This document shows, piece by piece, positions 1-12,412 of a DNA stretch of 64,000 nt. Position 1 is the stretch's first letter. Each line of letters begins with the position of its first letter. Source of the DNA: Gordionus sp. m RMFG-2023 (taxonomy: Eukaryota; Nematomorpha; Gordioida; Chordodea; Parachordodidae); the NCBI RefSeq assembly GCF_954871325.1, contig NC_088775.1, positions 73,199,561 to 73,263,560 on the forward strand, in the 5' to 3' direction. The notes under the pieces were generated by a model. The model worked only from the letters and a program-made list of their open reading frames with translations. It ran no database searches and was not told where the DNA came from. The position numbers were made by a program, and so were the translations under genes.

Positions 1-1990
1 ATTGATTATTATCGTTGTTATGATATTTACAATTGCATACTTGATTTCTTCCTTGATTTCCAATATTATGATTATCGTTATATCTTTGAATAAATCTTGA
101 ATCGTTATAATGTCTGTTATATCTGTAATTATAATCATTATTAAACCTATAATTATTATAGTTATTGTTATTATAATTAGCTCTATTATCAAATCTCAAA
201 GAATTATTGTACGATCCTGGATAGTTTGCTCTGACGTTGTTGTAATAATTCGCGTTATAATTCTGATATCTAGGGTTGTAATTATTTCCTTGATATCTGG
301 GGTTATAATTATTTCTTTGAAAGTCATGGCCTCTTGTTGTCCATCGTTGTCTGTTATCGTAATTAGATTGTAAATTTTGTCATTCGTCATGGTCTCCATA
401 TCTCACCAATTGTTGATTTTCTTCTGTTTTCCTGCCTCTTTGCCTTTCTACATGTTTCACGGTTGTATCATCTTCTGTTTTTTCGTTTGAAGAAATATTT
501 TCAACTTTAGCAATTTAATGAAAGAGAAATGTAGGGTTGAGGATTTAATCTAGAATGGTTATTAGGATGGTCGCACAGGATAAAAATTAGACAGAAAACA
601 GACACTTTATTAAATTCAATAGAAGAAAAATGATAGTCTTTATTGATTATATTACATGAATATTAACGTTGATGTGGTCTTTTTATTTTATAATATGGTT
701 ATACAAAAGAAAACAAGTGGTCTTAGAAAATGAAAATATATATCTATATATATATATTTAATCGCCTTGAGATGTATTTATATACATGTTAATTTCATTG
801 AATAAAAAGATAATATGAACATATTTAAATATATATTACAACAAATTGAATAAGCGAAATATTTAAGAAGTATTTAAATATACAATGAATTACAACAAAT
901 TAAGCTAACATGTAACACAATTATATTTTCTTTTAATTTTAACTCTTCAAAATCATCTCTTAAAGTAAGAACTTCTGCTAATGTAATGTTTTCTTTTAAC
1001 GTAATTTTCTGCCTAATATTTTTGCTGATTGATGAAATTTTTACTTTTTCAATAACTCTACTATCACTTAGCAAACATTTATTTTTTAAAATGCATAATC
1101 TACTTACTCAATTGATGTAACTTTCGTTTTTACCTTGTACAGCTGCGTTAAATAATAATAAGTTGGAATTTGTAGATTTCCTCGGGTGTAATAACCTTTT
1201 CAATCAATATCGATGGAATGATGAAGTCGGTAGGTGAACATATCTATTTGAGCTTGATATATACCTCATAGTCTTCTTTTAAAGGAACCTGCTTTTTCGA
1301 TGTCCGAGATCTGAGTGTCCTTGAAGATGTCTTCGAATCTATTCAAAAAAAGATCGCCATTGCCTGAGTATATTGGAAATTCAATATTTATATTAACATT
1401 ATTATTGGGAATCTATTTCATATTTATTTATTTATTTACGATTTCCTCGAATATGTAGCGGAACTGCCACCATAAAGTTTACTAAGAATATTTGAATGTT
1501 ATGAGTTCAATTTTATTTAATTTAGAATAAATCAAAGTTACGAGTTTAATTTTATTTAATTTATTTTAAAATTTTTACATCTATTTTAAAACTAAAATTT
1601 AACAATTTTCATATTAACATAATAATTTATATAAAAAAATCAATCTTCACAATTTATAAAAAAAATCAATTTATATAAACATAAAAAAAACAATTTAAAG
1701 GTTAGTATTAATTGATCATATCAACAATATTTTTAGCTGTTTCATAAAAACTACTCTTTTAAATATAGTTATTTCTTTAAATCATTCTATTCTAAATTAG
1801 TATGCAAGTAAATTGTATTATATTGAAACAAATTATATATATGTATATAAAAACTACACTATTAAATATAATTATTTCTTCAAATCATTCTATTCTAAAT
1901 TAGTGTGCAAGTAAAATATATTATATTGAAACAAATTATAGTCATGTATTTTAGATATCAAAAAATAAAAATAAATACATATAATATTTT
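1..1990 (-). mobile_element. LTR-element fossil, 5' part, cut by window edge
   Basis: On the minus strand a primer-binding-site-like sequence beginning TGGTGGCAG lies at 1464-1472, and an AT-rich segment on its right (1473 to roughly 1990) would be the 5' LTR. The interior to its left holds, at about 1-450, a reading frame rich in Asn, Tyr and Arg. That frame resembles the one inside the LTR element at 51331-53022, which has the same first nine bases in its primer site. The element is incomplete here and looks broken. The outer LTR border could not be fixed because the second LTR lies outside the window. The long frames called on the plus strand at 110-373 are antisense to this low-complexity protein. 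Confidence 0.42.
1740..1942. repeat. Tandem duplication of about 100 bp
   Basis: Two adjacent copies of an AT-rich segment (about 1740-1836 and 1845-1940) share long identical stretches such as ATTCTATTCTAAATTAGT and TATTGAAACAAATTATA. It lies in the presumed LTR of the left-edge element. No coding content is seen. Confidence 0.6.
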
Positions 1991-3660
1991 TAGCTGATTC
2001 ATAAAAACATTACATAGTAAGTTGAAATTTGTCCCACATAAAAAAGGACCTTTAATACACGGTGGGGTATATTTCATCCGGAATGATTTTTTTATTTTAT
2101 TTATTATACAGATGTTATGAATATATCCCATATAAAAAATAATATTATTTATGTTTATTTAAATATTTTCGCGCGCAAAAAGTTTCTTATTTTATCATTT
2201 CCGTCTTTCCATTTTGTTTTTTCCAAAATATTTTTTAAAAATTTTTTAAATCAACTTTAATGGAATTCTCGTATGTTTGGGATATAAAAAATGGCAAGAA
2301 ACATTTATATATTCTATCGATATATTTATCATAAATATCAATAATATTAAAAATGATCACCTATTTTTTTGACAGTTACAAAAGTATCCGGTGATTTATG
2401 TTCCGCTGTATAATGCTTATTTTATATTTATTTTCCGAGGCTTTTCTTCTTTCTAGTCGATGCGACTATTATCAATAGTTTTGCCATTCATAATTAAAAT
2501 ATTTTGTTTATATATAATAATTGAATTTTAAAATTCTTAGGTATTATTTTCAAAATAAATATACATGAAAAACTTTCGACTAAAGATTATCGAGAATCTT
2601 TTATATCAAAAATTATTGTATTGGGAGTATCATCATAGTTGCAGACCAATACAATAACGACTCCTGCAAAACACCATAAAAAATAAGTGGCTGATGATCT
2701 AAGGAAAAAGGGATCGGATCACAATCCCATTAAATTATTGATTCGGAATCGCGGAAAATACTAAGAAAGCGGTGCCACCACTATAGCACAACAAAAGACG
2801 AAATGAGGACATTCTGGGAATGTTCAATTTGTAAAGTATCACTATGTATTAAACGCGAAAAGAAATTGTTTTTTAATATTTTCCTAATAAAAAATAATTT
2901 ATATTATATTTGCATAATACACAGTCGGACAAAAATGTCCCTCCCCCATTTATAAATTATTTTGTAATTTTTGTATTATATCGAAAAAATATTTTAAAAA
3001 CAAGCTCAATCATTATTTTATTTAAGTTTTTATAGGTTAGCAATAGAAGGTTTTTTTTTAATTTTGAAATGTAGCAATAAAGGGTTAAATATAGTTAAAA
3101 AATATTTTATAAGTTACTATTATTTCTATTTTATTGATAATATATTTTAATTTATTTAAACATAATATTTATGTAAACATATCATCCATCTAGACCTCGA
3201 TCTTACACGATAATTATACCAGACAATGGGTTTAAATTTCCAAACAGTGGATATTAATCCACCACACTGGAATGCTCTCTAAAGGGTTCAATGCTAGCTG
3301 ACTCCTATATAGGTTTTATTTCAATAAAAATAATAATAAATTCTATTTATTCTTTCCTTTTTCTTCCTTTTTTCTATTTCTTTTCCCTTTCACTGTTCCT
3401 TTTCTCCCTTTTTTCTTTACCTTTCAATTTTTATAGGATGCTGATTTGGGTCGATTTACAAAAACAACCCTATTATTATTCTTGACAAAAAATCGAACCT
3501 ATTATTATTATAGACAAAATAATAATATATAATCCACGGGATTTGGCAAAATATAGGTCAAACATTTTTGCCATCTACGAGCAAAATCTTCAGTCTTACA
3601 TATTATTTTGGCTAAAATAATTGGGTTGTTTTTAAAAATCGACCAAACTTAGACATTTTA
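1991..3660. other. AT-rich non-coding stretch
   Basis: No convincing reading frame, RNA gene or terminal repeat is visible. The frame at 3291-3485 is pyrimidine-rich low-complexity sequence leading into the tract that follows. Confidence 0.5.
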
Positions 3661-3819
3661 ACTATCTTACTCGCCTCCCCTCATTTTCTTTTCATTATTT
3701 CCTTTTTTTTCCTTAACCTTTTCTTTCTTTCCCTTTCCCTTTCCTTTACTTTTCTCTTTCTCTTGCCTCTCAATTATCTTTTTCTTTACCTTTTCCTCTC
3801 CCTACTCCTTTCCATATTT

Positions 3820-4400
3820 CCTTTCCTTTCCTTTCCTTTCCTTTCCTTTCCTTTCCTTTCCTTTCCTTTCCTTTCCTTTCCTTTCCTTTCCTTTCCTTTC
3901 CTTTCCTTTCCTTTCCTTTCCTTTCCTTTCCTTTCCTTTCCTTTCCTTTCCTTTCCTTTCCTTTCCTTTCCTTTCCTTTCCTTTCCTTTCCTTTCCTTTC
4001 CTTTCCTTTCCTTTTCCTTTCCTTTCCTTTCCTTTCCTTTCCTTTCCTTTCCTTTCCTTTCCTTTCCTTTCCTTTCCTTTCCTTTCCTTTCCTTTCCTTT
4101 CCTTTCCTTTTCCTTTCCTTTCCTTTCCTTTCCTTTCCTTTCCTTTCCTTTCCTTTCCTTTCCTTTCCTTTCCTTTTCCTTTCCTTTCCTTTCCTTTCCT
4201 TTCCTTTCCTTTCCTTTCCTTTCCTTTCCTTTCCTTTCCTTTCCTTTCCTTTCCTTTCCTTTCCTTTCCTTTCCTTTTCCTTTCCTTTCCTTTCCTTTCC
4301 TTTCCTTTCCTTTCCTTTCCTTTCCTTTCCTTTCCTTTTCCTTTCCTTTCCTTTCCTTTCCTTTTCCTTTCCTTTCCTTTCCTTTCCTTTCCTTTCCTTC
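3820..4400. repeat. (TTTCC)n microsatellite
   Basis: More than a hundred near-perfect pentamer units. About seven single extra T insertions shift the register, which suggests blocks of units were duplicated with their interruptions. Confidence 0.95.
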
Positions 4401-4447
4401 TTTCCTTTCCTTTTTTCCTTTTTTCCTTTTTATCTTTTTCCTTTTTA

Positions 4448-4623
4448 TCTTCTCTTCTCTTCTTCTTCTCTTCTCTTCTCTTCTCTTCTCTTCTCTTCTC
4501 TTCTTCTTCTCTTCTCTTCTTCTTCTTCTTCTCTTCTTCTCTTCTCTTCTCTTCTTCTTCTTCTCTTCTCTTCTTCTTCTCTTCTCTTCTCTTCTTCTTC
4601 TTCTTCTCTTCTCTTCTCTTCTT
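4448..4623. repeat. (TCTTC)n/(TTC)n microsatellite
   Basis: TCTTC pentamers are mixed with TTC trimers in a semi-regular pattern, directly after the (TTTCC)n block on the same strand. Confidence 0.9.
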
Positions 4624-5240
4624 TTATTTTCTTTTCTTCCCCTTTTTCTTTTCACTTTTTCCTTTTTATCTATTTTTTCTTTCACTTTCCCTTTTTCTCT
4701 ATTTTTTATTTCACTTTCCATTATCCCTTTTCCTTTCCTTTTTTTCTCACCCCATTTCCTTTTTCCCCTTCTTGCCTTTCCATTTCCATTTTCATTCTCT
4801 TTACCTTTTCCTTTCCCTGCTCCTTTCCAGATTTTCTTTCCTTTCCCTTTTCCCATTTTCTTTTCCTTCTCATTTTCCTTTCCCTTATCTTTTTCTTTCC
4901 CGTTACATTTTGATTCCTCCTTTCAATTTTTCTTTTCCTTGCTCTTTCTTTTCCTTATCCTTTTTCTTCCTTTCATTTTCCCTGTTTATCTATTTTTTCT
5001 TTAACTTTCCCTTTTCTCTATTTTTTATTTCACTTTCAATTATCCCGTTTCCTTACCTTTTTTTCTCAGCTCATTTCTTTTCTTCCCTTCACCCGCCTTT
5101 TTCTTTCCGTTTTTCATTTCACATTTTCCTTTCCATTACTTTCCCTTTTTTTTCATTAACCCTTTATGCGACATAAATATGACAGTTTTAAGGTTGAGCT
5201 AACAATGTCGTTCATGATGCTATTTTAGAGGCGAATACCA

Positions 5241-5468
5241 ATGCTCATTTTGCGTTTTTCTTTTACCAGCGGCCTAAGGCATATGCATCAGCTTTATCGG
5301 GACGCAATAGCTATTGTACGCTGCTTTGGTAGGCCATTATTCATTACTTTTACATGCAACCCTAAATGGGATAAAATTATGCATGAATTATTTCCTCATC
5401 AGCCTCCAGACGACCGCTCAGATTCATTTGATCGCTTTTTTCATCAAAATTTAAAATGTCAAAAATGA
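5241..5468 (+). pseudogene. Helitron Rep-domain fragment
   Basis: The 75-residue frame matches the helitron-like N-terminal part of Rep/helicase proteins: MHQLYRDAIAIVR, then LFITFTCNPKW, then a Pro/Asp-rich stretch ending HQNLK. In intact Helitrons this precedes the HUH nickase motif and a Pif1-type helicase, neither of which is present. Only a piece remains, between the pyrimidine tract and a hAT element. No Helitron 3' hairpin-CTRR end was recognised nearby. Family call is confident; the limits of the relic are not. Confidence 0.8.
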
Positions 5469-5603
5469 TTTGTTCTAAATTTTAACAGATACACAAAAAA
5501 TAAGTAATCCTCATCATTTTTTTAAAAAAATTAGCCTAAATTTAAATATATTCAGGGATGGGGAAATTAGAAAAATTTTTTTATACTATAAATGTTAAAT
5601 AAA

Positions 5604-7856
5604 CAGGGCCGTAGCCAGGAATTTTCAGCTAGAGGGCCAGCTGCTTACTTGAAGGGGCGACTATTTTTGTAAAATAAAACAAATAGTTAAGCATTAATAG
5701 AAATTTTTTGCTATTTTTATTAAAAATTTATTAATGTAATATGAATACAAAATAATACTATATATACAATTCTTTAAATGCATGATGATATTTTTTATAC
5801 ATAATATTTAGGATATTTTCAAAATTATGTGTTTTTTAACTTCTGCAGCTAATAATCCTTTAGCTATTTCCATATTATAATACAACGTTTCCATATTTAA
5901 GTTTAATAATGATTCTAATCGGGCCATTTTATCCGATATTAAATAATCAGGGTCAAAGGGGTATAATGTATTAAAACATGATAGAAGATTATAGTCATCT
6001 TGTTTAAATCTATCTAAAAAATGATCAATACAAAGTAATCAATAATTTCATAATAATTCCTTTTTAAAGAACTCCAATTGGAGTCTTTTTCACAATCAAA
6101 TTGTAATCTGGTCTCGACTAAATCTTGAAAATTTATAGGCGTTTTACGTATCCTTGATAATTTGTGGGGAGTGAGATTAAATTTTGCTAAAAGTTTTCAG
6201 CCTTAATTCTAATCAAATCAAAAGAATTATCGCTTCTTTTATTTTTTAATATATTGATAGAATCAATACAATTTTTAGCATCCACTAGATTGGTACCTAC
6301 TGACTGTAAATACTTATTTAGGGGATCTATTGTTATTATATCTCATAAATTATAATGGCTAATATAACGTAATTTATATTAACCCATTGAGATAAAAGAC
6401 TGACTGAATCATGAGTGGAAACCTCTGAATTAAGGTTCTATTAGAAAATTTAAATAATACTTCACCAATAGCCTTAAAATTCTCATAAATGATGTGAGAT
6501 GCTTTTAAATGACCAGTCCACCTCTGGTCTAAAAGTCTCTCAAGAGTATGGCCTGTATATTTACAGGATACGTTAAAGCGCCTAAAAAATTATATAACGC
6601 ATTGGATAAATTAAAGAAATTAGAAATGATAACAATATTATTATGTTTTGAACCACAAGATGCAACATGTGGTTTTAGCGATGTATAAAAGGAACTTTTA
6701 AATTAGTTTTTCTTTTGAAGTAGGGTTTGCACCTCTTTATTTCGGCCAGAAATAATGATTGCCCCATCATATGCCTAGCTTATTATATTCGTTGAATTAA
6801 TATTTAACTCATTAAGTTGCTTTAAAAGGCAATTAGTAATGCTTTCAGCAGAAAGACATTGTGAATTACTAATTCCTATTAAATTTTCCTGGACTTCTCC
6901 AGAAAAAATATAGCGAATAATTATACTCAGGTTTTCACAACATTGTGCATCTTTTATCTCACAAGCCTTAAGACAAATAAAAGGCATCTGGCTTTTGTTA
7001 TATTTATCTGAAATATATTCAAACACGATATCTGCCATAATAGATATTACTTCGATTTGAATCTGGGGTGATGTATATTGGGCATTTTTGGGTATAAATT
7101 TCATGATTTTATTTAATTCAGGATCTTTTTGGATGGTGTATGATAATATTGCTGTAAATAGTCCAGAGGAATAAATTATGTTTTCATCAGTTGCAGCATC
7201 CGTAATTTTTAATGAAACAATCCAACTAAAAGGTAGCTCCTGTATGCTTAGAAATAGCAACAAATCAAATATTGTTTTATGATAGTAAAGGTTATATTAA
7301 CACTTTTATTTTTAAAAAACTTAAAGTTATAAAAATAAAACAAAACAATGATGAAAATACTATTTAAAAAAATATTAAAATTATAATTGACATACTATAT
7401 CTATATTCTATATAAAAATATATAATTAAGAGAAGAGATATTAGAAAAATAATTTAAAATAATATATTTAGGTATGATCGGCGGGGCTCAATGACCCATG
7501 TATGGATATTCAGTTGGATCGAGAAATTTCAATTGATATTCTTTGTCGAAGGTAAAAGCCTACTTTTAGATCACCTGTGATTAAACGTAACCTAATTATG
7601 GTTAATTTGTTGGCTTACCAAAATTTTTGTTATTTCAGTATTTTCTTCATAATTCTAAATATTCATGTTTTAAATAACTGGTTATATTATGACAATAATA
7701 TTGTGATTGAACCATAATAAATAAAATAATTATCATTGAAATAAGTACAATATAAATTTTTTTAAAAATTTTGGGGGCCGGGAAAATTTATGGGGGCCAT
7801 TTTGAGGGCCAAAGATTTTTCCTGGGGGCCTGACCCCCCCCCTTTCCCTGGCGCTG
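5604..7856 (-). mobile_element. hAT transposon, ZMYM1-like, decayed
   Basis: The left end reads CAGGGCCGTAGCCAGG at 5604; the right end, read inward, begins CAGCGCCAGGGAAAGG at 7856. The flanks carry an 8-bp target duplication with one mismatch (TAAATAAA at 5596-5603, TAAATAAG at 7857-7864), which fits hAT integration. Inside, on the minus strand, is a decayed transposase of the ZMYM1/DUF4371 group. A C-rich run (7836-7843) next to the right end recurs beside related ends elsewhere in the window. Confidence 0.8.
5758..7280 (-). pseudogene. ZMYM1/DUF4371-like hAT transposase remnant
   Basis: The best-kept part is an open stretch at 6775-7280. It starts in the DUF4371 region (LFLSIQELPF) and runs through VISIMADIVFEYISDK and the cysteine-containing ECENLS-like region. 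Further along the minus strand, in shifting frames, come recognisable family pieces: AYDGAIIISGR, a His/Cys-poor FFNLSNALYNFLGA segment, then a region with the usual leucine-rich spacing and a tail ending in KKHIILKIS. Several stops and frame changes make it non-functional. No clear C-terminal dimerisation block was found, so the 3' end is probably deleted. It belongs to the transposon, not the host. Confidence 0.75.
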
Positions 7857-8551
7857 TAAATAAGTATAAAATTTTTTGAAAAAAAGTATAATTCAAATGC
7901 TTTGATGATTTGCATAAATAATTACTTTGACGTATACCTTTTAAAGTAGATTTTTTACCACTATAATATTAAACATTTATAATCGATTATTCTGAAACCT
8001 CCCATGGAACAATCGCCACAACGTCCACACCCGATTTATCGGAAGCAAATCATAATCAAGGATGATGATATAATGATTGTCAATTACAACTTTCACTATA
8101 AATTTGATTCGGGGGTTGTCTTATTCGCGCAAAATATCGTTTTTCCAGCGGTTCCGTCCTCCATAATCTATCAGGTCGGGCAGGTTATGCCATCGTAAGT
8201 GCTGCTGTTGACCGAAGTATAAGGGTTTTCTTGTTATCCAGGTCCTTTTGCCATAATTTTTGTAATTATTTCTGAATTTACTGATTCCTTATAAAATTTA
8301 TTTGGCCGAATGCGCCGGTTCTGCCACTCCAAGTAAAGTATCCATGTTTTTATCTATTCTGTTTTTTAAGTGATCTGAATGTCTTTCCCATAATTTTTTC
8401 TCTTTTTCCAATAGATATGATATAGAGAACAGAGGTGTTTTTTTTTAATTTACCTGGAATCTACAATTATTCTCCGTAAAAATCGGTCCATATCTCTTTT
8501 TGTATACCAGAACCCTCTATCCGCATAATCCCATTCTCGGCTTATTGTGGT
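7857..8551. other. Non-coding stretch, slightly GC-richer
   Basis: Somewhat less AT-rich than its surroundings (8000-8440). A short minus-strand frame (around 8330-8440) has an ordinary protein-like composition but no family I recognise. It could be a scrap of an old element. Confidence 0.3.
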
Positions 8552-8559
8552 CTTAATTT

Positions 8560-8781
8560 TAGTGTTGTTAAACGGCTCGTTTTGAGCCGATTTTTAAAAA
8601 CGGCTAACTCAATATTTTAGCCAGAAAACTATTGTCAAAGTCTCGAGATTTCTCTAATAGTTGTTCAAACCTTTGTTCCTCCTACAAACAAAATTTTCAG
8701 GCTTGCGTAATATTATTCTAGATGAATATTGAGTTAGCCGTTTTAAAAATCGGCTCAAAACGAGCCGTTTAGCAAAAACTA
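8560..8781. mobile_element. hAT-type MITE, family 1, copy 1
   Basis: About 222 bp, nearly palindromic: the left arm starts TAGTGTTGTTAAACGGCTCG and the right arm mirrors it (CGAGCCGTTTAGC...). The 8-bp target duplication CTTAATTT is perfect (8552-8559 and 8782-8789). No coding capacity. Its ends resemble hAT termini, so it was presumably moved by a hAT transposase. Confidence 0.92.
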
Positions 8782-8789
8782 CTTAATTT

Positions 8790-10077
8790 ATTGTTAAATC
8801 TTAACGTAAGGCTGGTGAAGATTTGGATATTGTATATAGTATTTCGGGATTTCTTCCTTCGTGTTAGGCGTCTTTCTAAGAAATTTTAGTGTCAAACAAA
8901 TCTCTCAGCTTCCCAGCTCTTCTTGGCTAACGATATTAAAATATGTTTTGTGTCTAAGTTTTTACAAAATTCTTTAAATATTGCGAAAAAGTCCTGTCTT
9001 GTCTATGGTCTTCCGCTTGTAACATATCGGGCTATCTTACAAGATTGAATAATTTGCTGTTTTTTCCCAACTTGTATATTTGATATAGCCTTTAATTAAT
9101 CATATATCACATTGTTGATATCTGGAAACTATTCTCATTTATTTATTGTTTATCAGCTAATGGTAGTTTGGATAGCTTGTCACAATTTTCAAGTTTTTTG
9201 GTTCCCCTTAAATATAAGTAGTAATTAAAATTAGCTAAAAGAATGGCCATCTAATTAACCTGGGAGCCATATCACTAAATTTGTGAGACTCATAAAGATA
9301 TTAGAGTTTTTTGATCAGTTATAATTGAAAAGGTATTACCTACTACAATGATTACAAAATTTTAAGATAAAAAATTATCGATGATTTTTTTCAACTTCGA
9401 CAGAAATCGTTTGTGACCTAGAAGCGATCGTTTTATCGATATTCGACGAAAATGTGGATACTAGGCCTATTTTATAATTTGAGGCGTCCTTGCTAGTGTA
9501 ATGGGTAATTTGGGATTGTAGTGGATCAATATAGATGCTTGTATGATTATGTTTATAGCACCTTATCTCTCCTTTGATTCCAATTTCCAGCATTTGTTTA
9601 TGTATAATAATAATTCAAAACTCAACTATTTGTATTTCATATACATCTTTCATATGATTTTTTCTTCCACACTCATACTTCGTCCTCTTACATTTTTACA
9701 TTCTTTCAATTTTTCATCTTTATTATTATTGTGTTTTCATAAATCTATGAAAATTTATCAGATGAACCCTGTCATGTTATTTATTGTATTTTGTATATAT
9801 TTAATTAATTATTTGATTATAAAAGAAAGGGAGAATTATTTTTTTATGAAATAATTTTGCACGAAAAATTGTATTCATTATTATATTATTTGCAACTAGA
9901 ATTTGACTTGAAATAAAAGAGAAATATTTGAAATAATTTATATATTAAATTAAGTGCATCGCCTATATACTTTTATTCTGACCTATCTTAATTTGATTTG
10001 TGTTTTCCTTTGTTATTGTTAGGTTAGTTGCAATTTTCCATGTCAAGTTTTGGCAAGTGATTTTGGTAATAGGAAAA
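8790..10077. other. AT-rich stretch without a recognised gene
   Basis: A minus-strand open frame at about 8888-9080 has protein-like composition (it contains RQDFFAIFKEFCKNLDTKH), but it is interrupted and I cannot assign it to a family. The rest, including the frames at 9375-9854, shows no sign of coding beyond chance. Confidence 0.35.
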
Positions 10078-11237
10078 AAAATCCCGGAAAAAACCCCCGG
10101 AAAGAAACCCCCGAAAAATAAAGCCCCAGGAAAAAAACCCCCGGAAAAAATACCAGCGGATTTTTTTTTTCTATAGAATTTGTCACAAGAAGCAATTCTC
10201 AATTCCAAACACGTCGAATTGTGATTCGATTTCCTCCAGAAACTTGGAACGTGAATGAGCACTCTATCCAACGAAGAACGCACAAATAATCAATGCGAAG
10301 GTTGGAATCATCGTTTTTCTAATCTGGTTGGGAATAAACACCCATCAATCTGGGTATTGATTTAAAAAAATGAAATGCAAGGTGGCTACCGATGAAACTT
10401 AATTTGAACGATGGTGTGTAGAGAGTAGGACACCGAAAAAAAATCCAGAGTTATAATACTCAGATTCGGTTAAAGAAACTTTGCGAGGAATACCGTGATG
10501 GGGTGCGAAGCATTTCAGATTCTATAAGAGCGATTTCCTTCTATATTCGATGTTAATCAATATAATTATTATTCTAAATTATTAAGTTTGTATATAGATA
10601 ATCATGATTTATCAATAAAATAAATATATTTTATTACAATTGTTAAATTTAGTCTACTTAATTTCGTAATTAAGGATGGATATTGTATTTATTATTATAA
10701 CAAATAATTTTACGAAAATGAAATACATGGGTTATTTTACTGGGGTATTATTCCCCAGTACCAATTTGAACTTCAGCATTTTATCTTGCTTAAGCATTTC
10801 TTATGGAAGGGTATATGAGCAATCTTTAAATAATAAATTAGGGCCTAAAGAAATTTAGCTTATTAATATATTATATTTTTATAATATTTTTTTCTAAAAT
10901 ACTAATTTATCTATGCATTATAAATATGAGTATATCCATTATAATCCAAATAAAAATATACCTATATTATTAGGTAGTGCCGATTTTTAAAAACGGCTAA
11001 CTCAATATTTCATGCAGAGAAATATTTCGCAAACCTGATGAATTTGCTCATAGAAGGAACAAAGGTTTAGACATAATTAAAATCTCTAGGCTTAAGCAAT
11101 ATTTTTCTGGCTAAAATATTGAGTTAGCCGTTTTGGAAAATCACCTCAAACCGAGCCGTTTAACAACACTATTATTAGGTCTTAAGTAAATTTTATAAAT
11201 ATGAAAAAAAAATCCAGGGGTTTTTTTCCCGGGATTC
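10078..11237. mobile_element. Possible element with GC-rich inverted ends
   Basis: The left end holds repeated CCCGGAAAAAACCCCCGG blocks (10081-10165). The right end, read inward from about 11237, begins AATCCCGGGAAAAAAACCCC. The two ends are inverted relative to each other and 1.1 kb apart, with only AT-rich non-coding DNA and a MITE between. A clean target duplication was not found, so this remains a candidate. Confidence 0.4.
10975..11171. mobile_element. hAT-type MITE, family 1, copy 2
   Basis: Same family as the 8560 copy; the left arm lacks about 22 bp after TAGTG. The central part shares the CTCATAGAAGGAACAAAGG segment with the copy at 39742. The 8-bp target duplication TTATTAGG is perfect (10967-10974 and 11172-11179), so the arm deletion occurred in or after a normally inserted copy. 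Confidence 0.9.
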
Positions 11238-11744
11238 GATTATTTTATTACAATATTATTGTTCTATAATCCCGTCACAAATCTACCTCGTAAAATAGTA
11301 TTCATTTGTTCTTCAAATTTACAAATTTTTGATAGTTATTATTTTAACCGGATTATAAAAACAATTATTAATTATTTGCCATATGTTCTGGTTTTTGAAA
11401 TTTAAACTTTTCATACATCTGATTTGTTTGACTTGATATTTTTTTTAGTAGATTTATTTAGTAGAATTTTAATTGTCCTGGAAGTTGAGGATGTGCTAAA
11501 TCAAAAATTATATTATAAGTATCTGCATCGATATTGATTAATAAATTTGTTTTCTCATTTTCCTTCAGATATTATTCACCTATAAAAATTTCTCAAATTG
11601 GGATATATGAATGAGTATCTATGATTGTGAATCTTGTGACCACATCTAATTTATGCGACTGCACCATAATTTATTATATATTTCTAAAAGTATTTTATTT
11701 AAGAAAATTAATAAAAAAAACAAGGATAATAAACTATAATAATA
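11238..11744. other. AT-rich stretch, nothing recognised
   Basis: No reading frame or repeat end that can be supported. It leads directly into the 76-bp tandem array. Confidence 0.4.
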
Positions 11745-12412
11745 TATTTTTGATCGCTAATTTTTAATATTATTTTTAAATATTTTTTAAGATTATTTTT
11801 TAACGTATTTTTTTCTGATATATCTTTTGATGCTAATTTTTATATTATTTTAAAATATTTTTTAAGATTATTTTTTACGTATTTTTTTCTGATATATCTT
11901 TTGATCGCTAATTTTTAATATTATTTTTAAATATTATTTAAGATTATTTTTTACGTATTTTTTTCTGATATATCTTTTGATCGCTAATTTTTAATATTAT
12001 TTTTAAATATTATTTAAGATTATTTTTTACGTATTTTTTTCTGATATATCTTTTGATCGCTAATTTTTAATATTATTTTTAAATATTATTTAAGATTATT
12101 TTTTACGTATTTTTTTCTGATATATCTTTTGATCGCTAATTTTTAATATTATTTTTAAATATTATTTAAGATTATTTTTTACGTATTTTTTTCTGATATA
12201 TCTTTTGATCGCTAATTTTTAATATTATTTTTAAATATTATTTAAGATTATTTTTTACGTATATTATTTTTAAATATTGTTTAAGATTATTTTTTACGTA
12301 TTTTTTTCTGATATATCTTTTGATCTTTAATTTTTAATATTATTTTTAAATATTTTTTAAAATTATTTTTTACGTATTTTTTTCTGATATATCTTTTGAT
12401 CGCTAATTTTTT
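11745..12412 (+). repeat. 76-bp tandem array
   Basis: GATCGCTAATTTTTAATATT starts recur at 11903, 11979 and 12055, exactly 76 bp apart, each unit ending TTTTTTCTGATATATCTTTT. About eight to nine copies are present. The central ones are almost identical and the outer ones more diverged, the usual result of unequal exchange. Confidence 0.93.

Larger units (their letters stand above)
3661..5160. repeat. Polypyrimidine/polypurine tract of about 1.5 kb
   Basis: Almost only C and T occur on the plus strand. The core is two microsatellites (3820-4400 and 4448-4623) flanked by degenerate T/C-rich sequence. Long frames of Pro-Phe-Leu-Ser on one strand and Lys-Glu-Arg on the other exist only because the pentamer contains no stop codon. 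Such tracts can form triplex DNA; that is a property of the sequence class, not something shown here. Confidence 0.9.

Noticed and set aside
110-373. Ile/Val-rich plus-strand frame suggesting membrane segments
   Set aside because: Antisense of the Asn/Tyr/Arg-rich frame; AAT and TAT codons read backwards give Ile and Val.
3763-5004. 413-codon Pro-Phe-Leu-Ser frame and the 356-codon Lys-Glu-Arg frame opposite it
   Set aside because: Both come from the stop-free pentamer repeat; the frames follow the microsatellite exactly and have no other sequence.
8888-9080. Possible glycosidase-like fragment on the minus strand
   Set aside because: A faint resemblance over some 25 residues only, with a stop inside and no catalytic motif.
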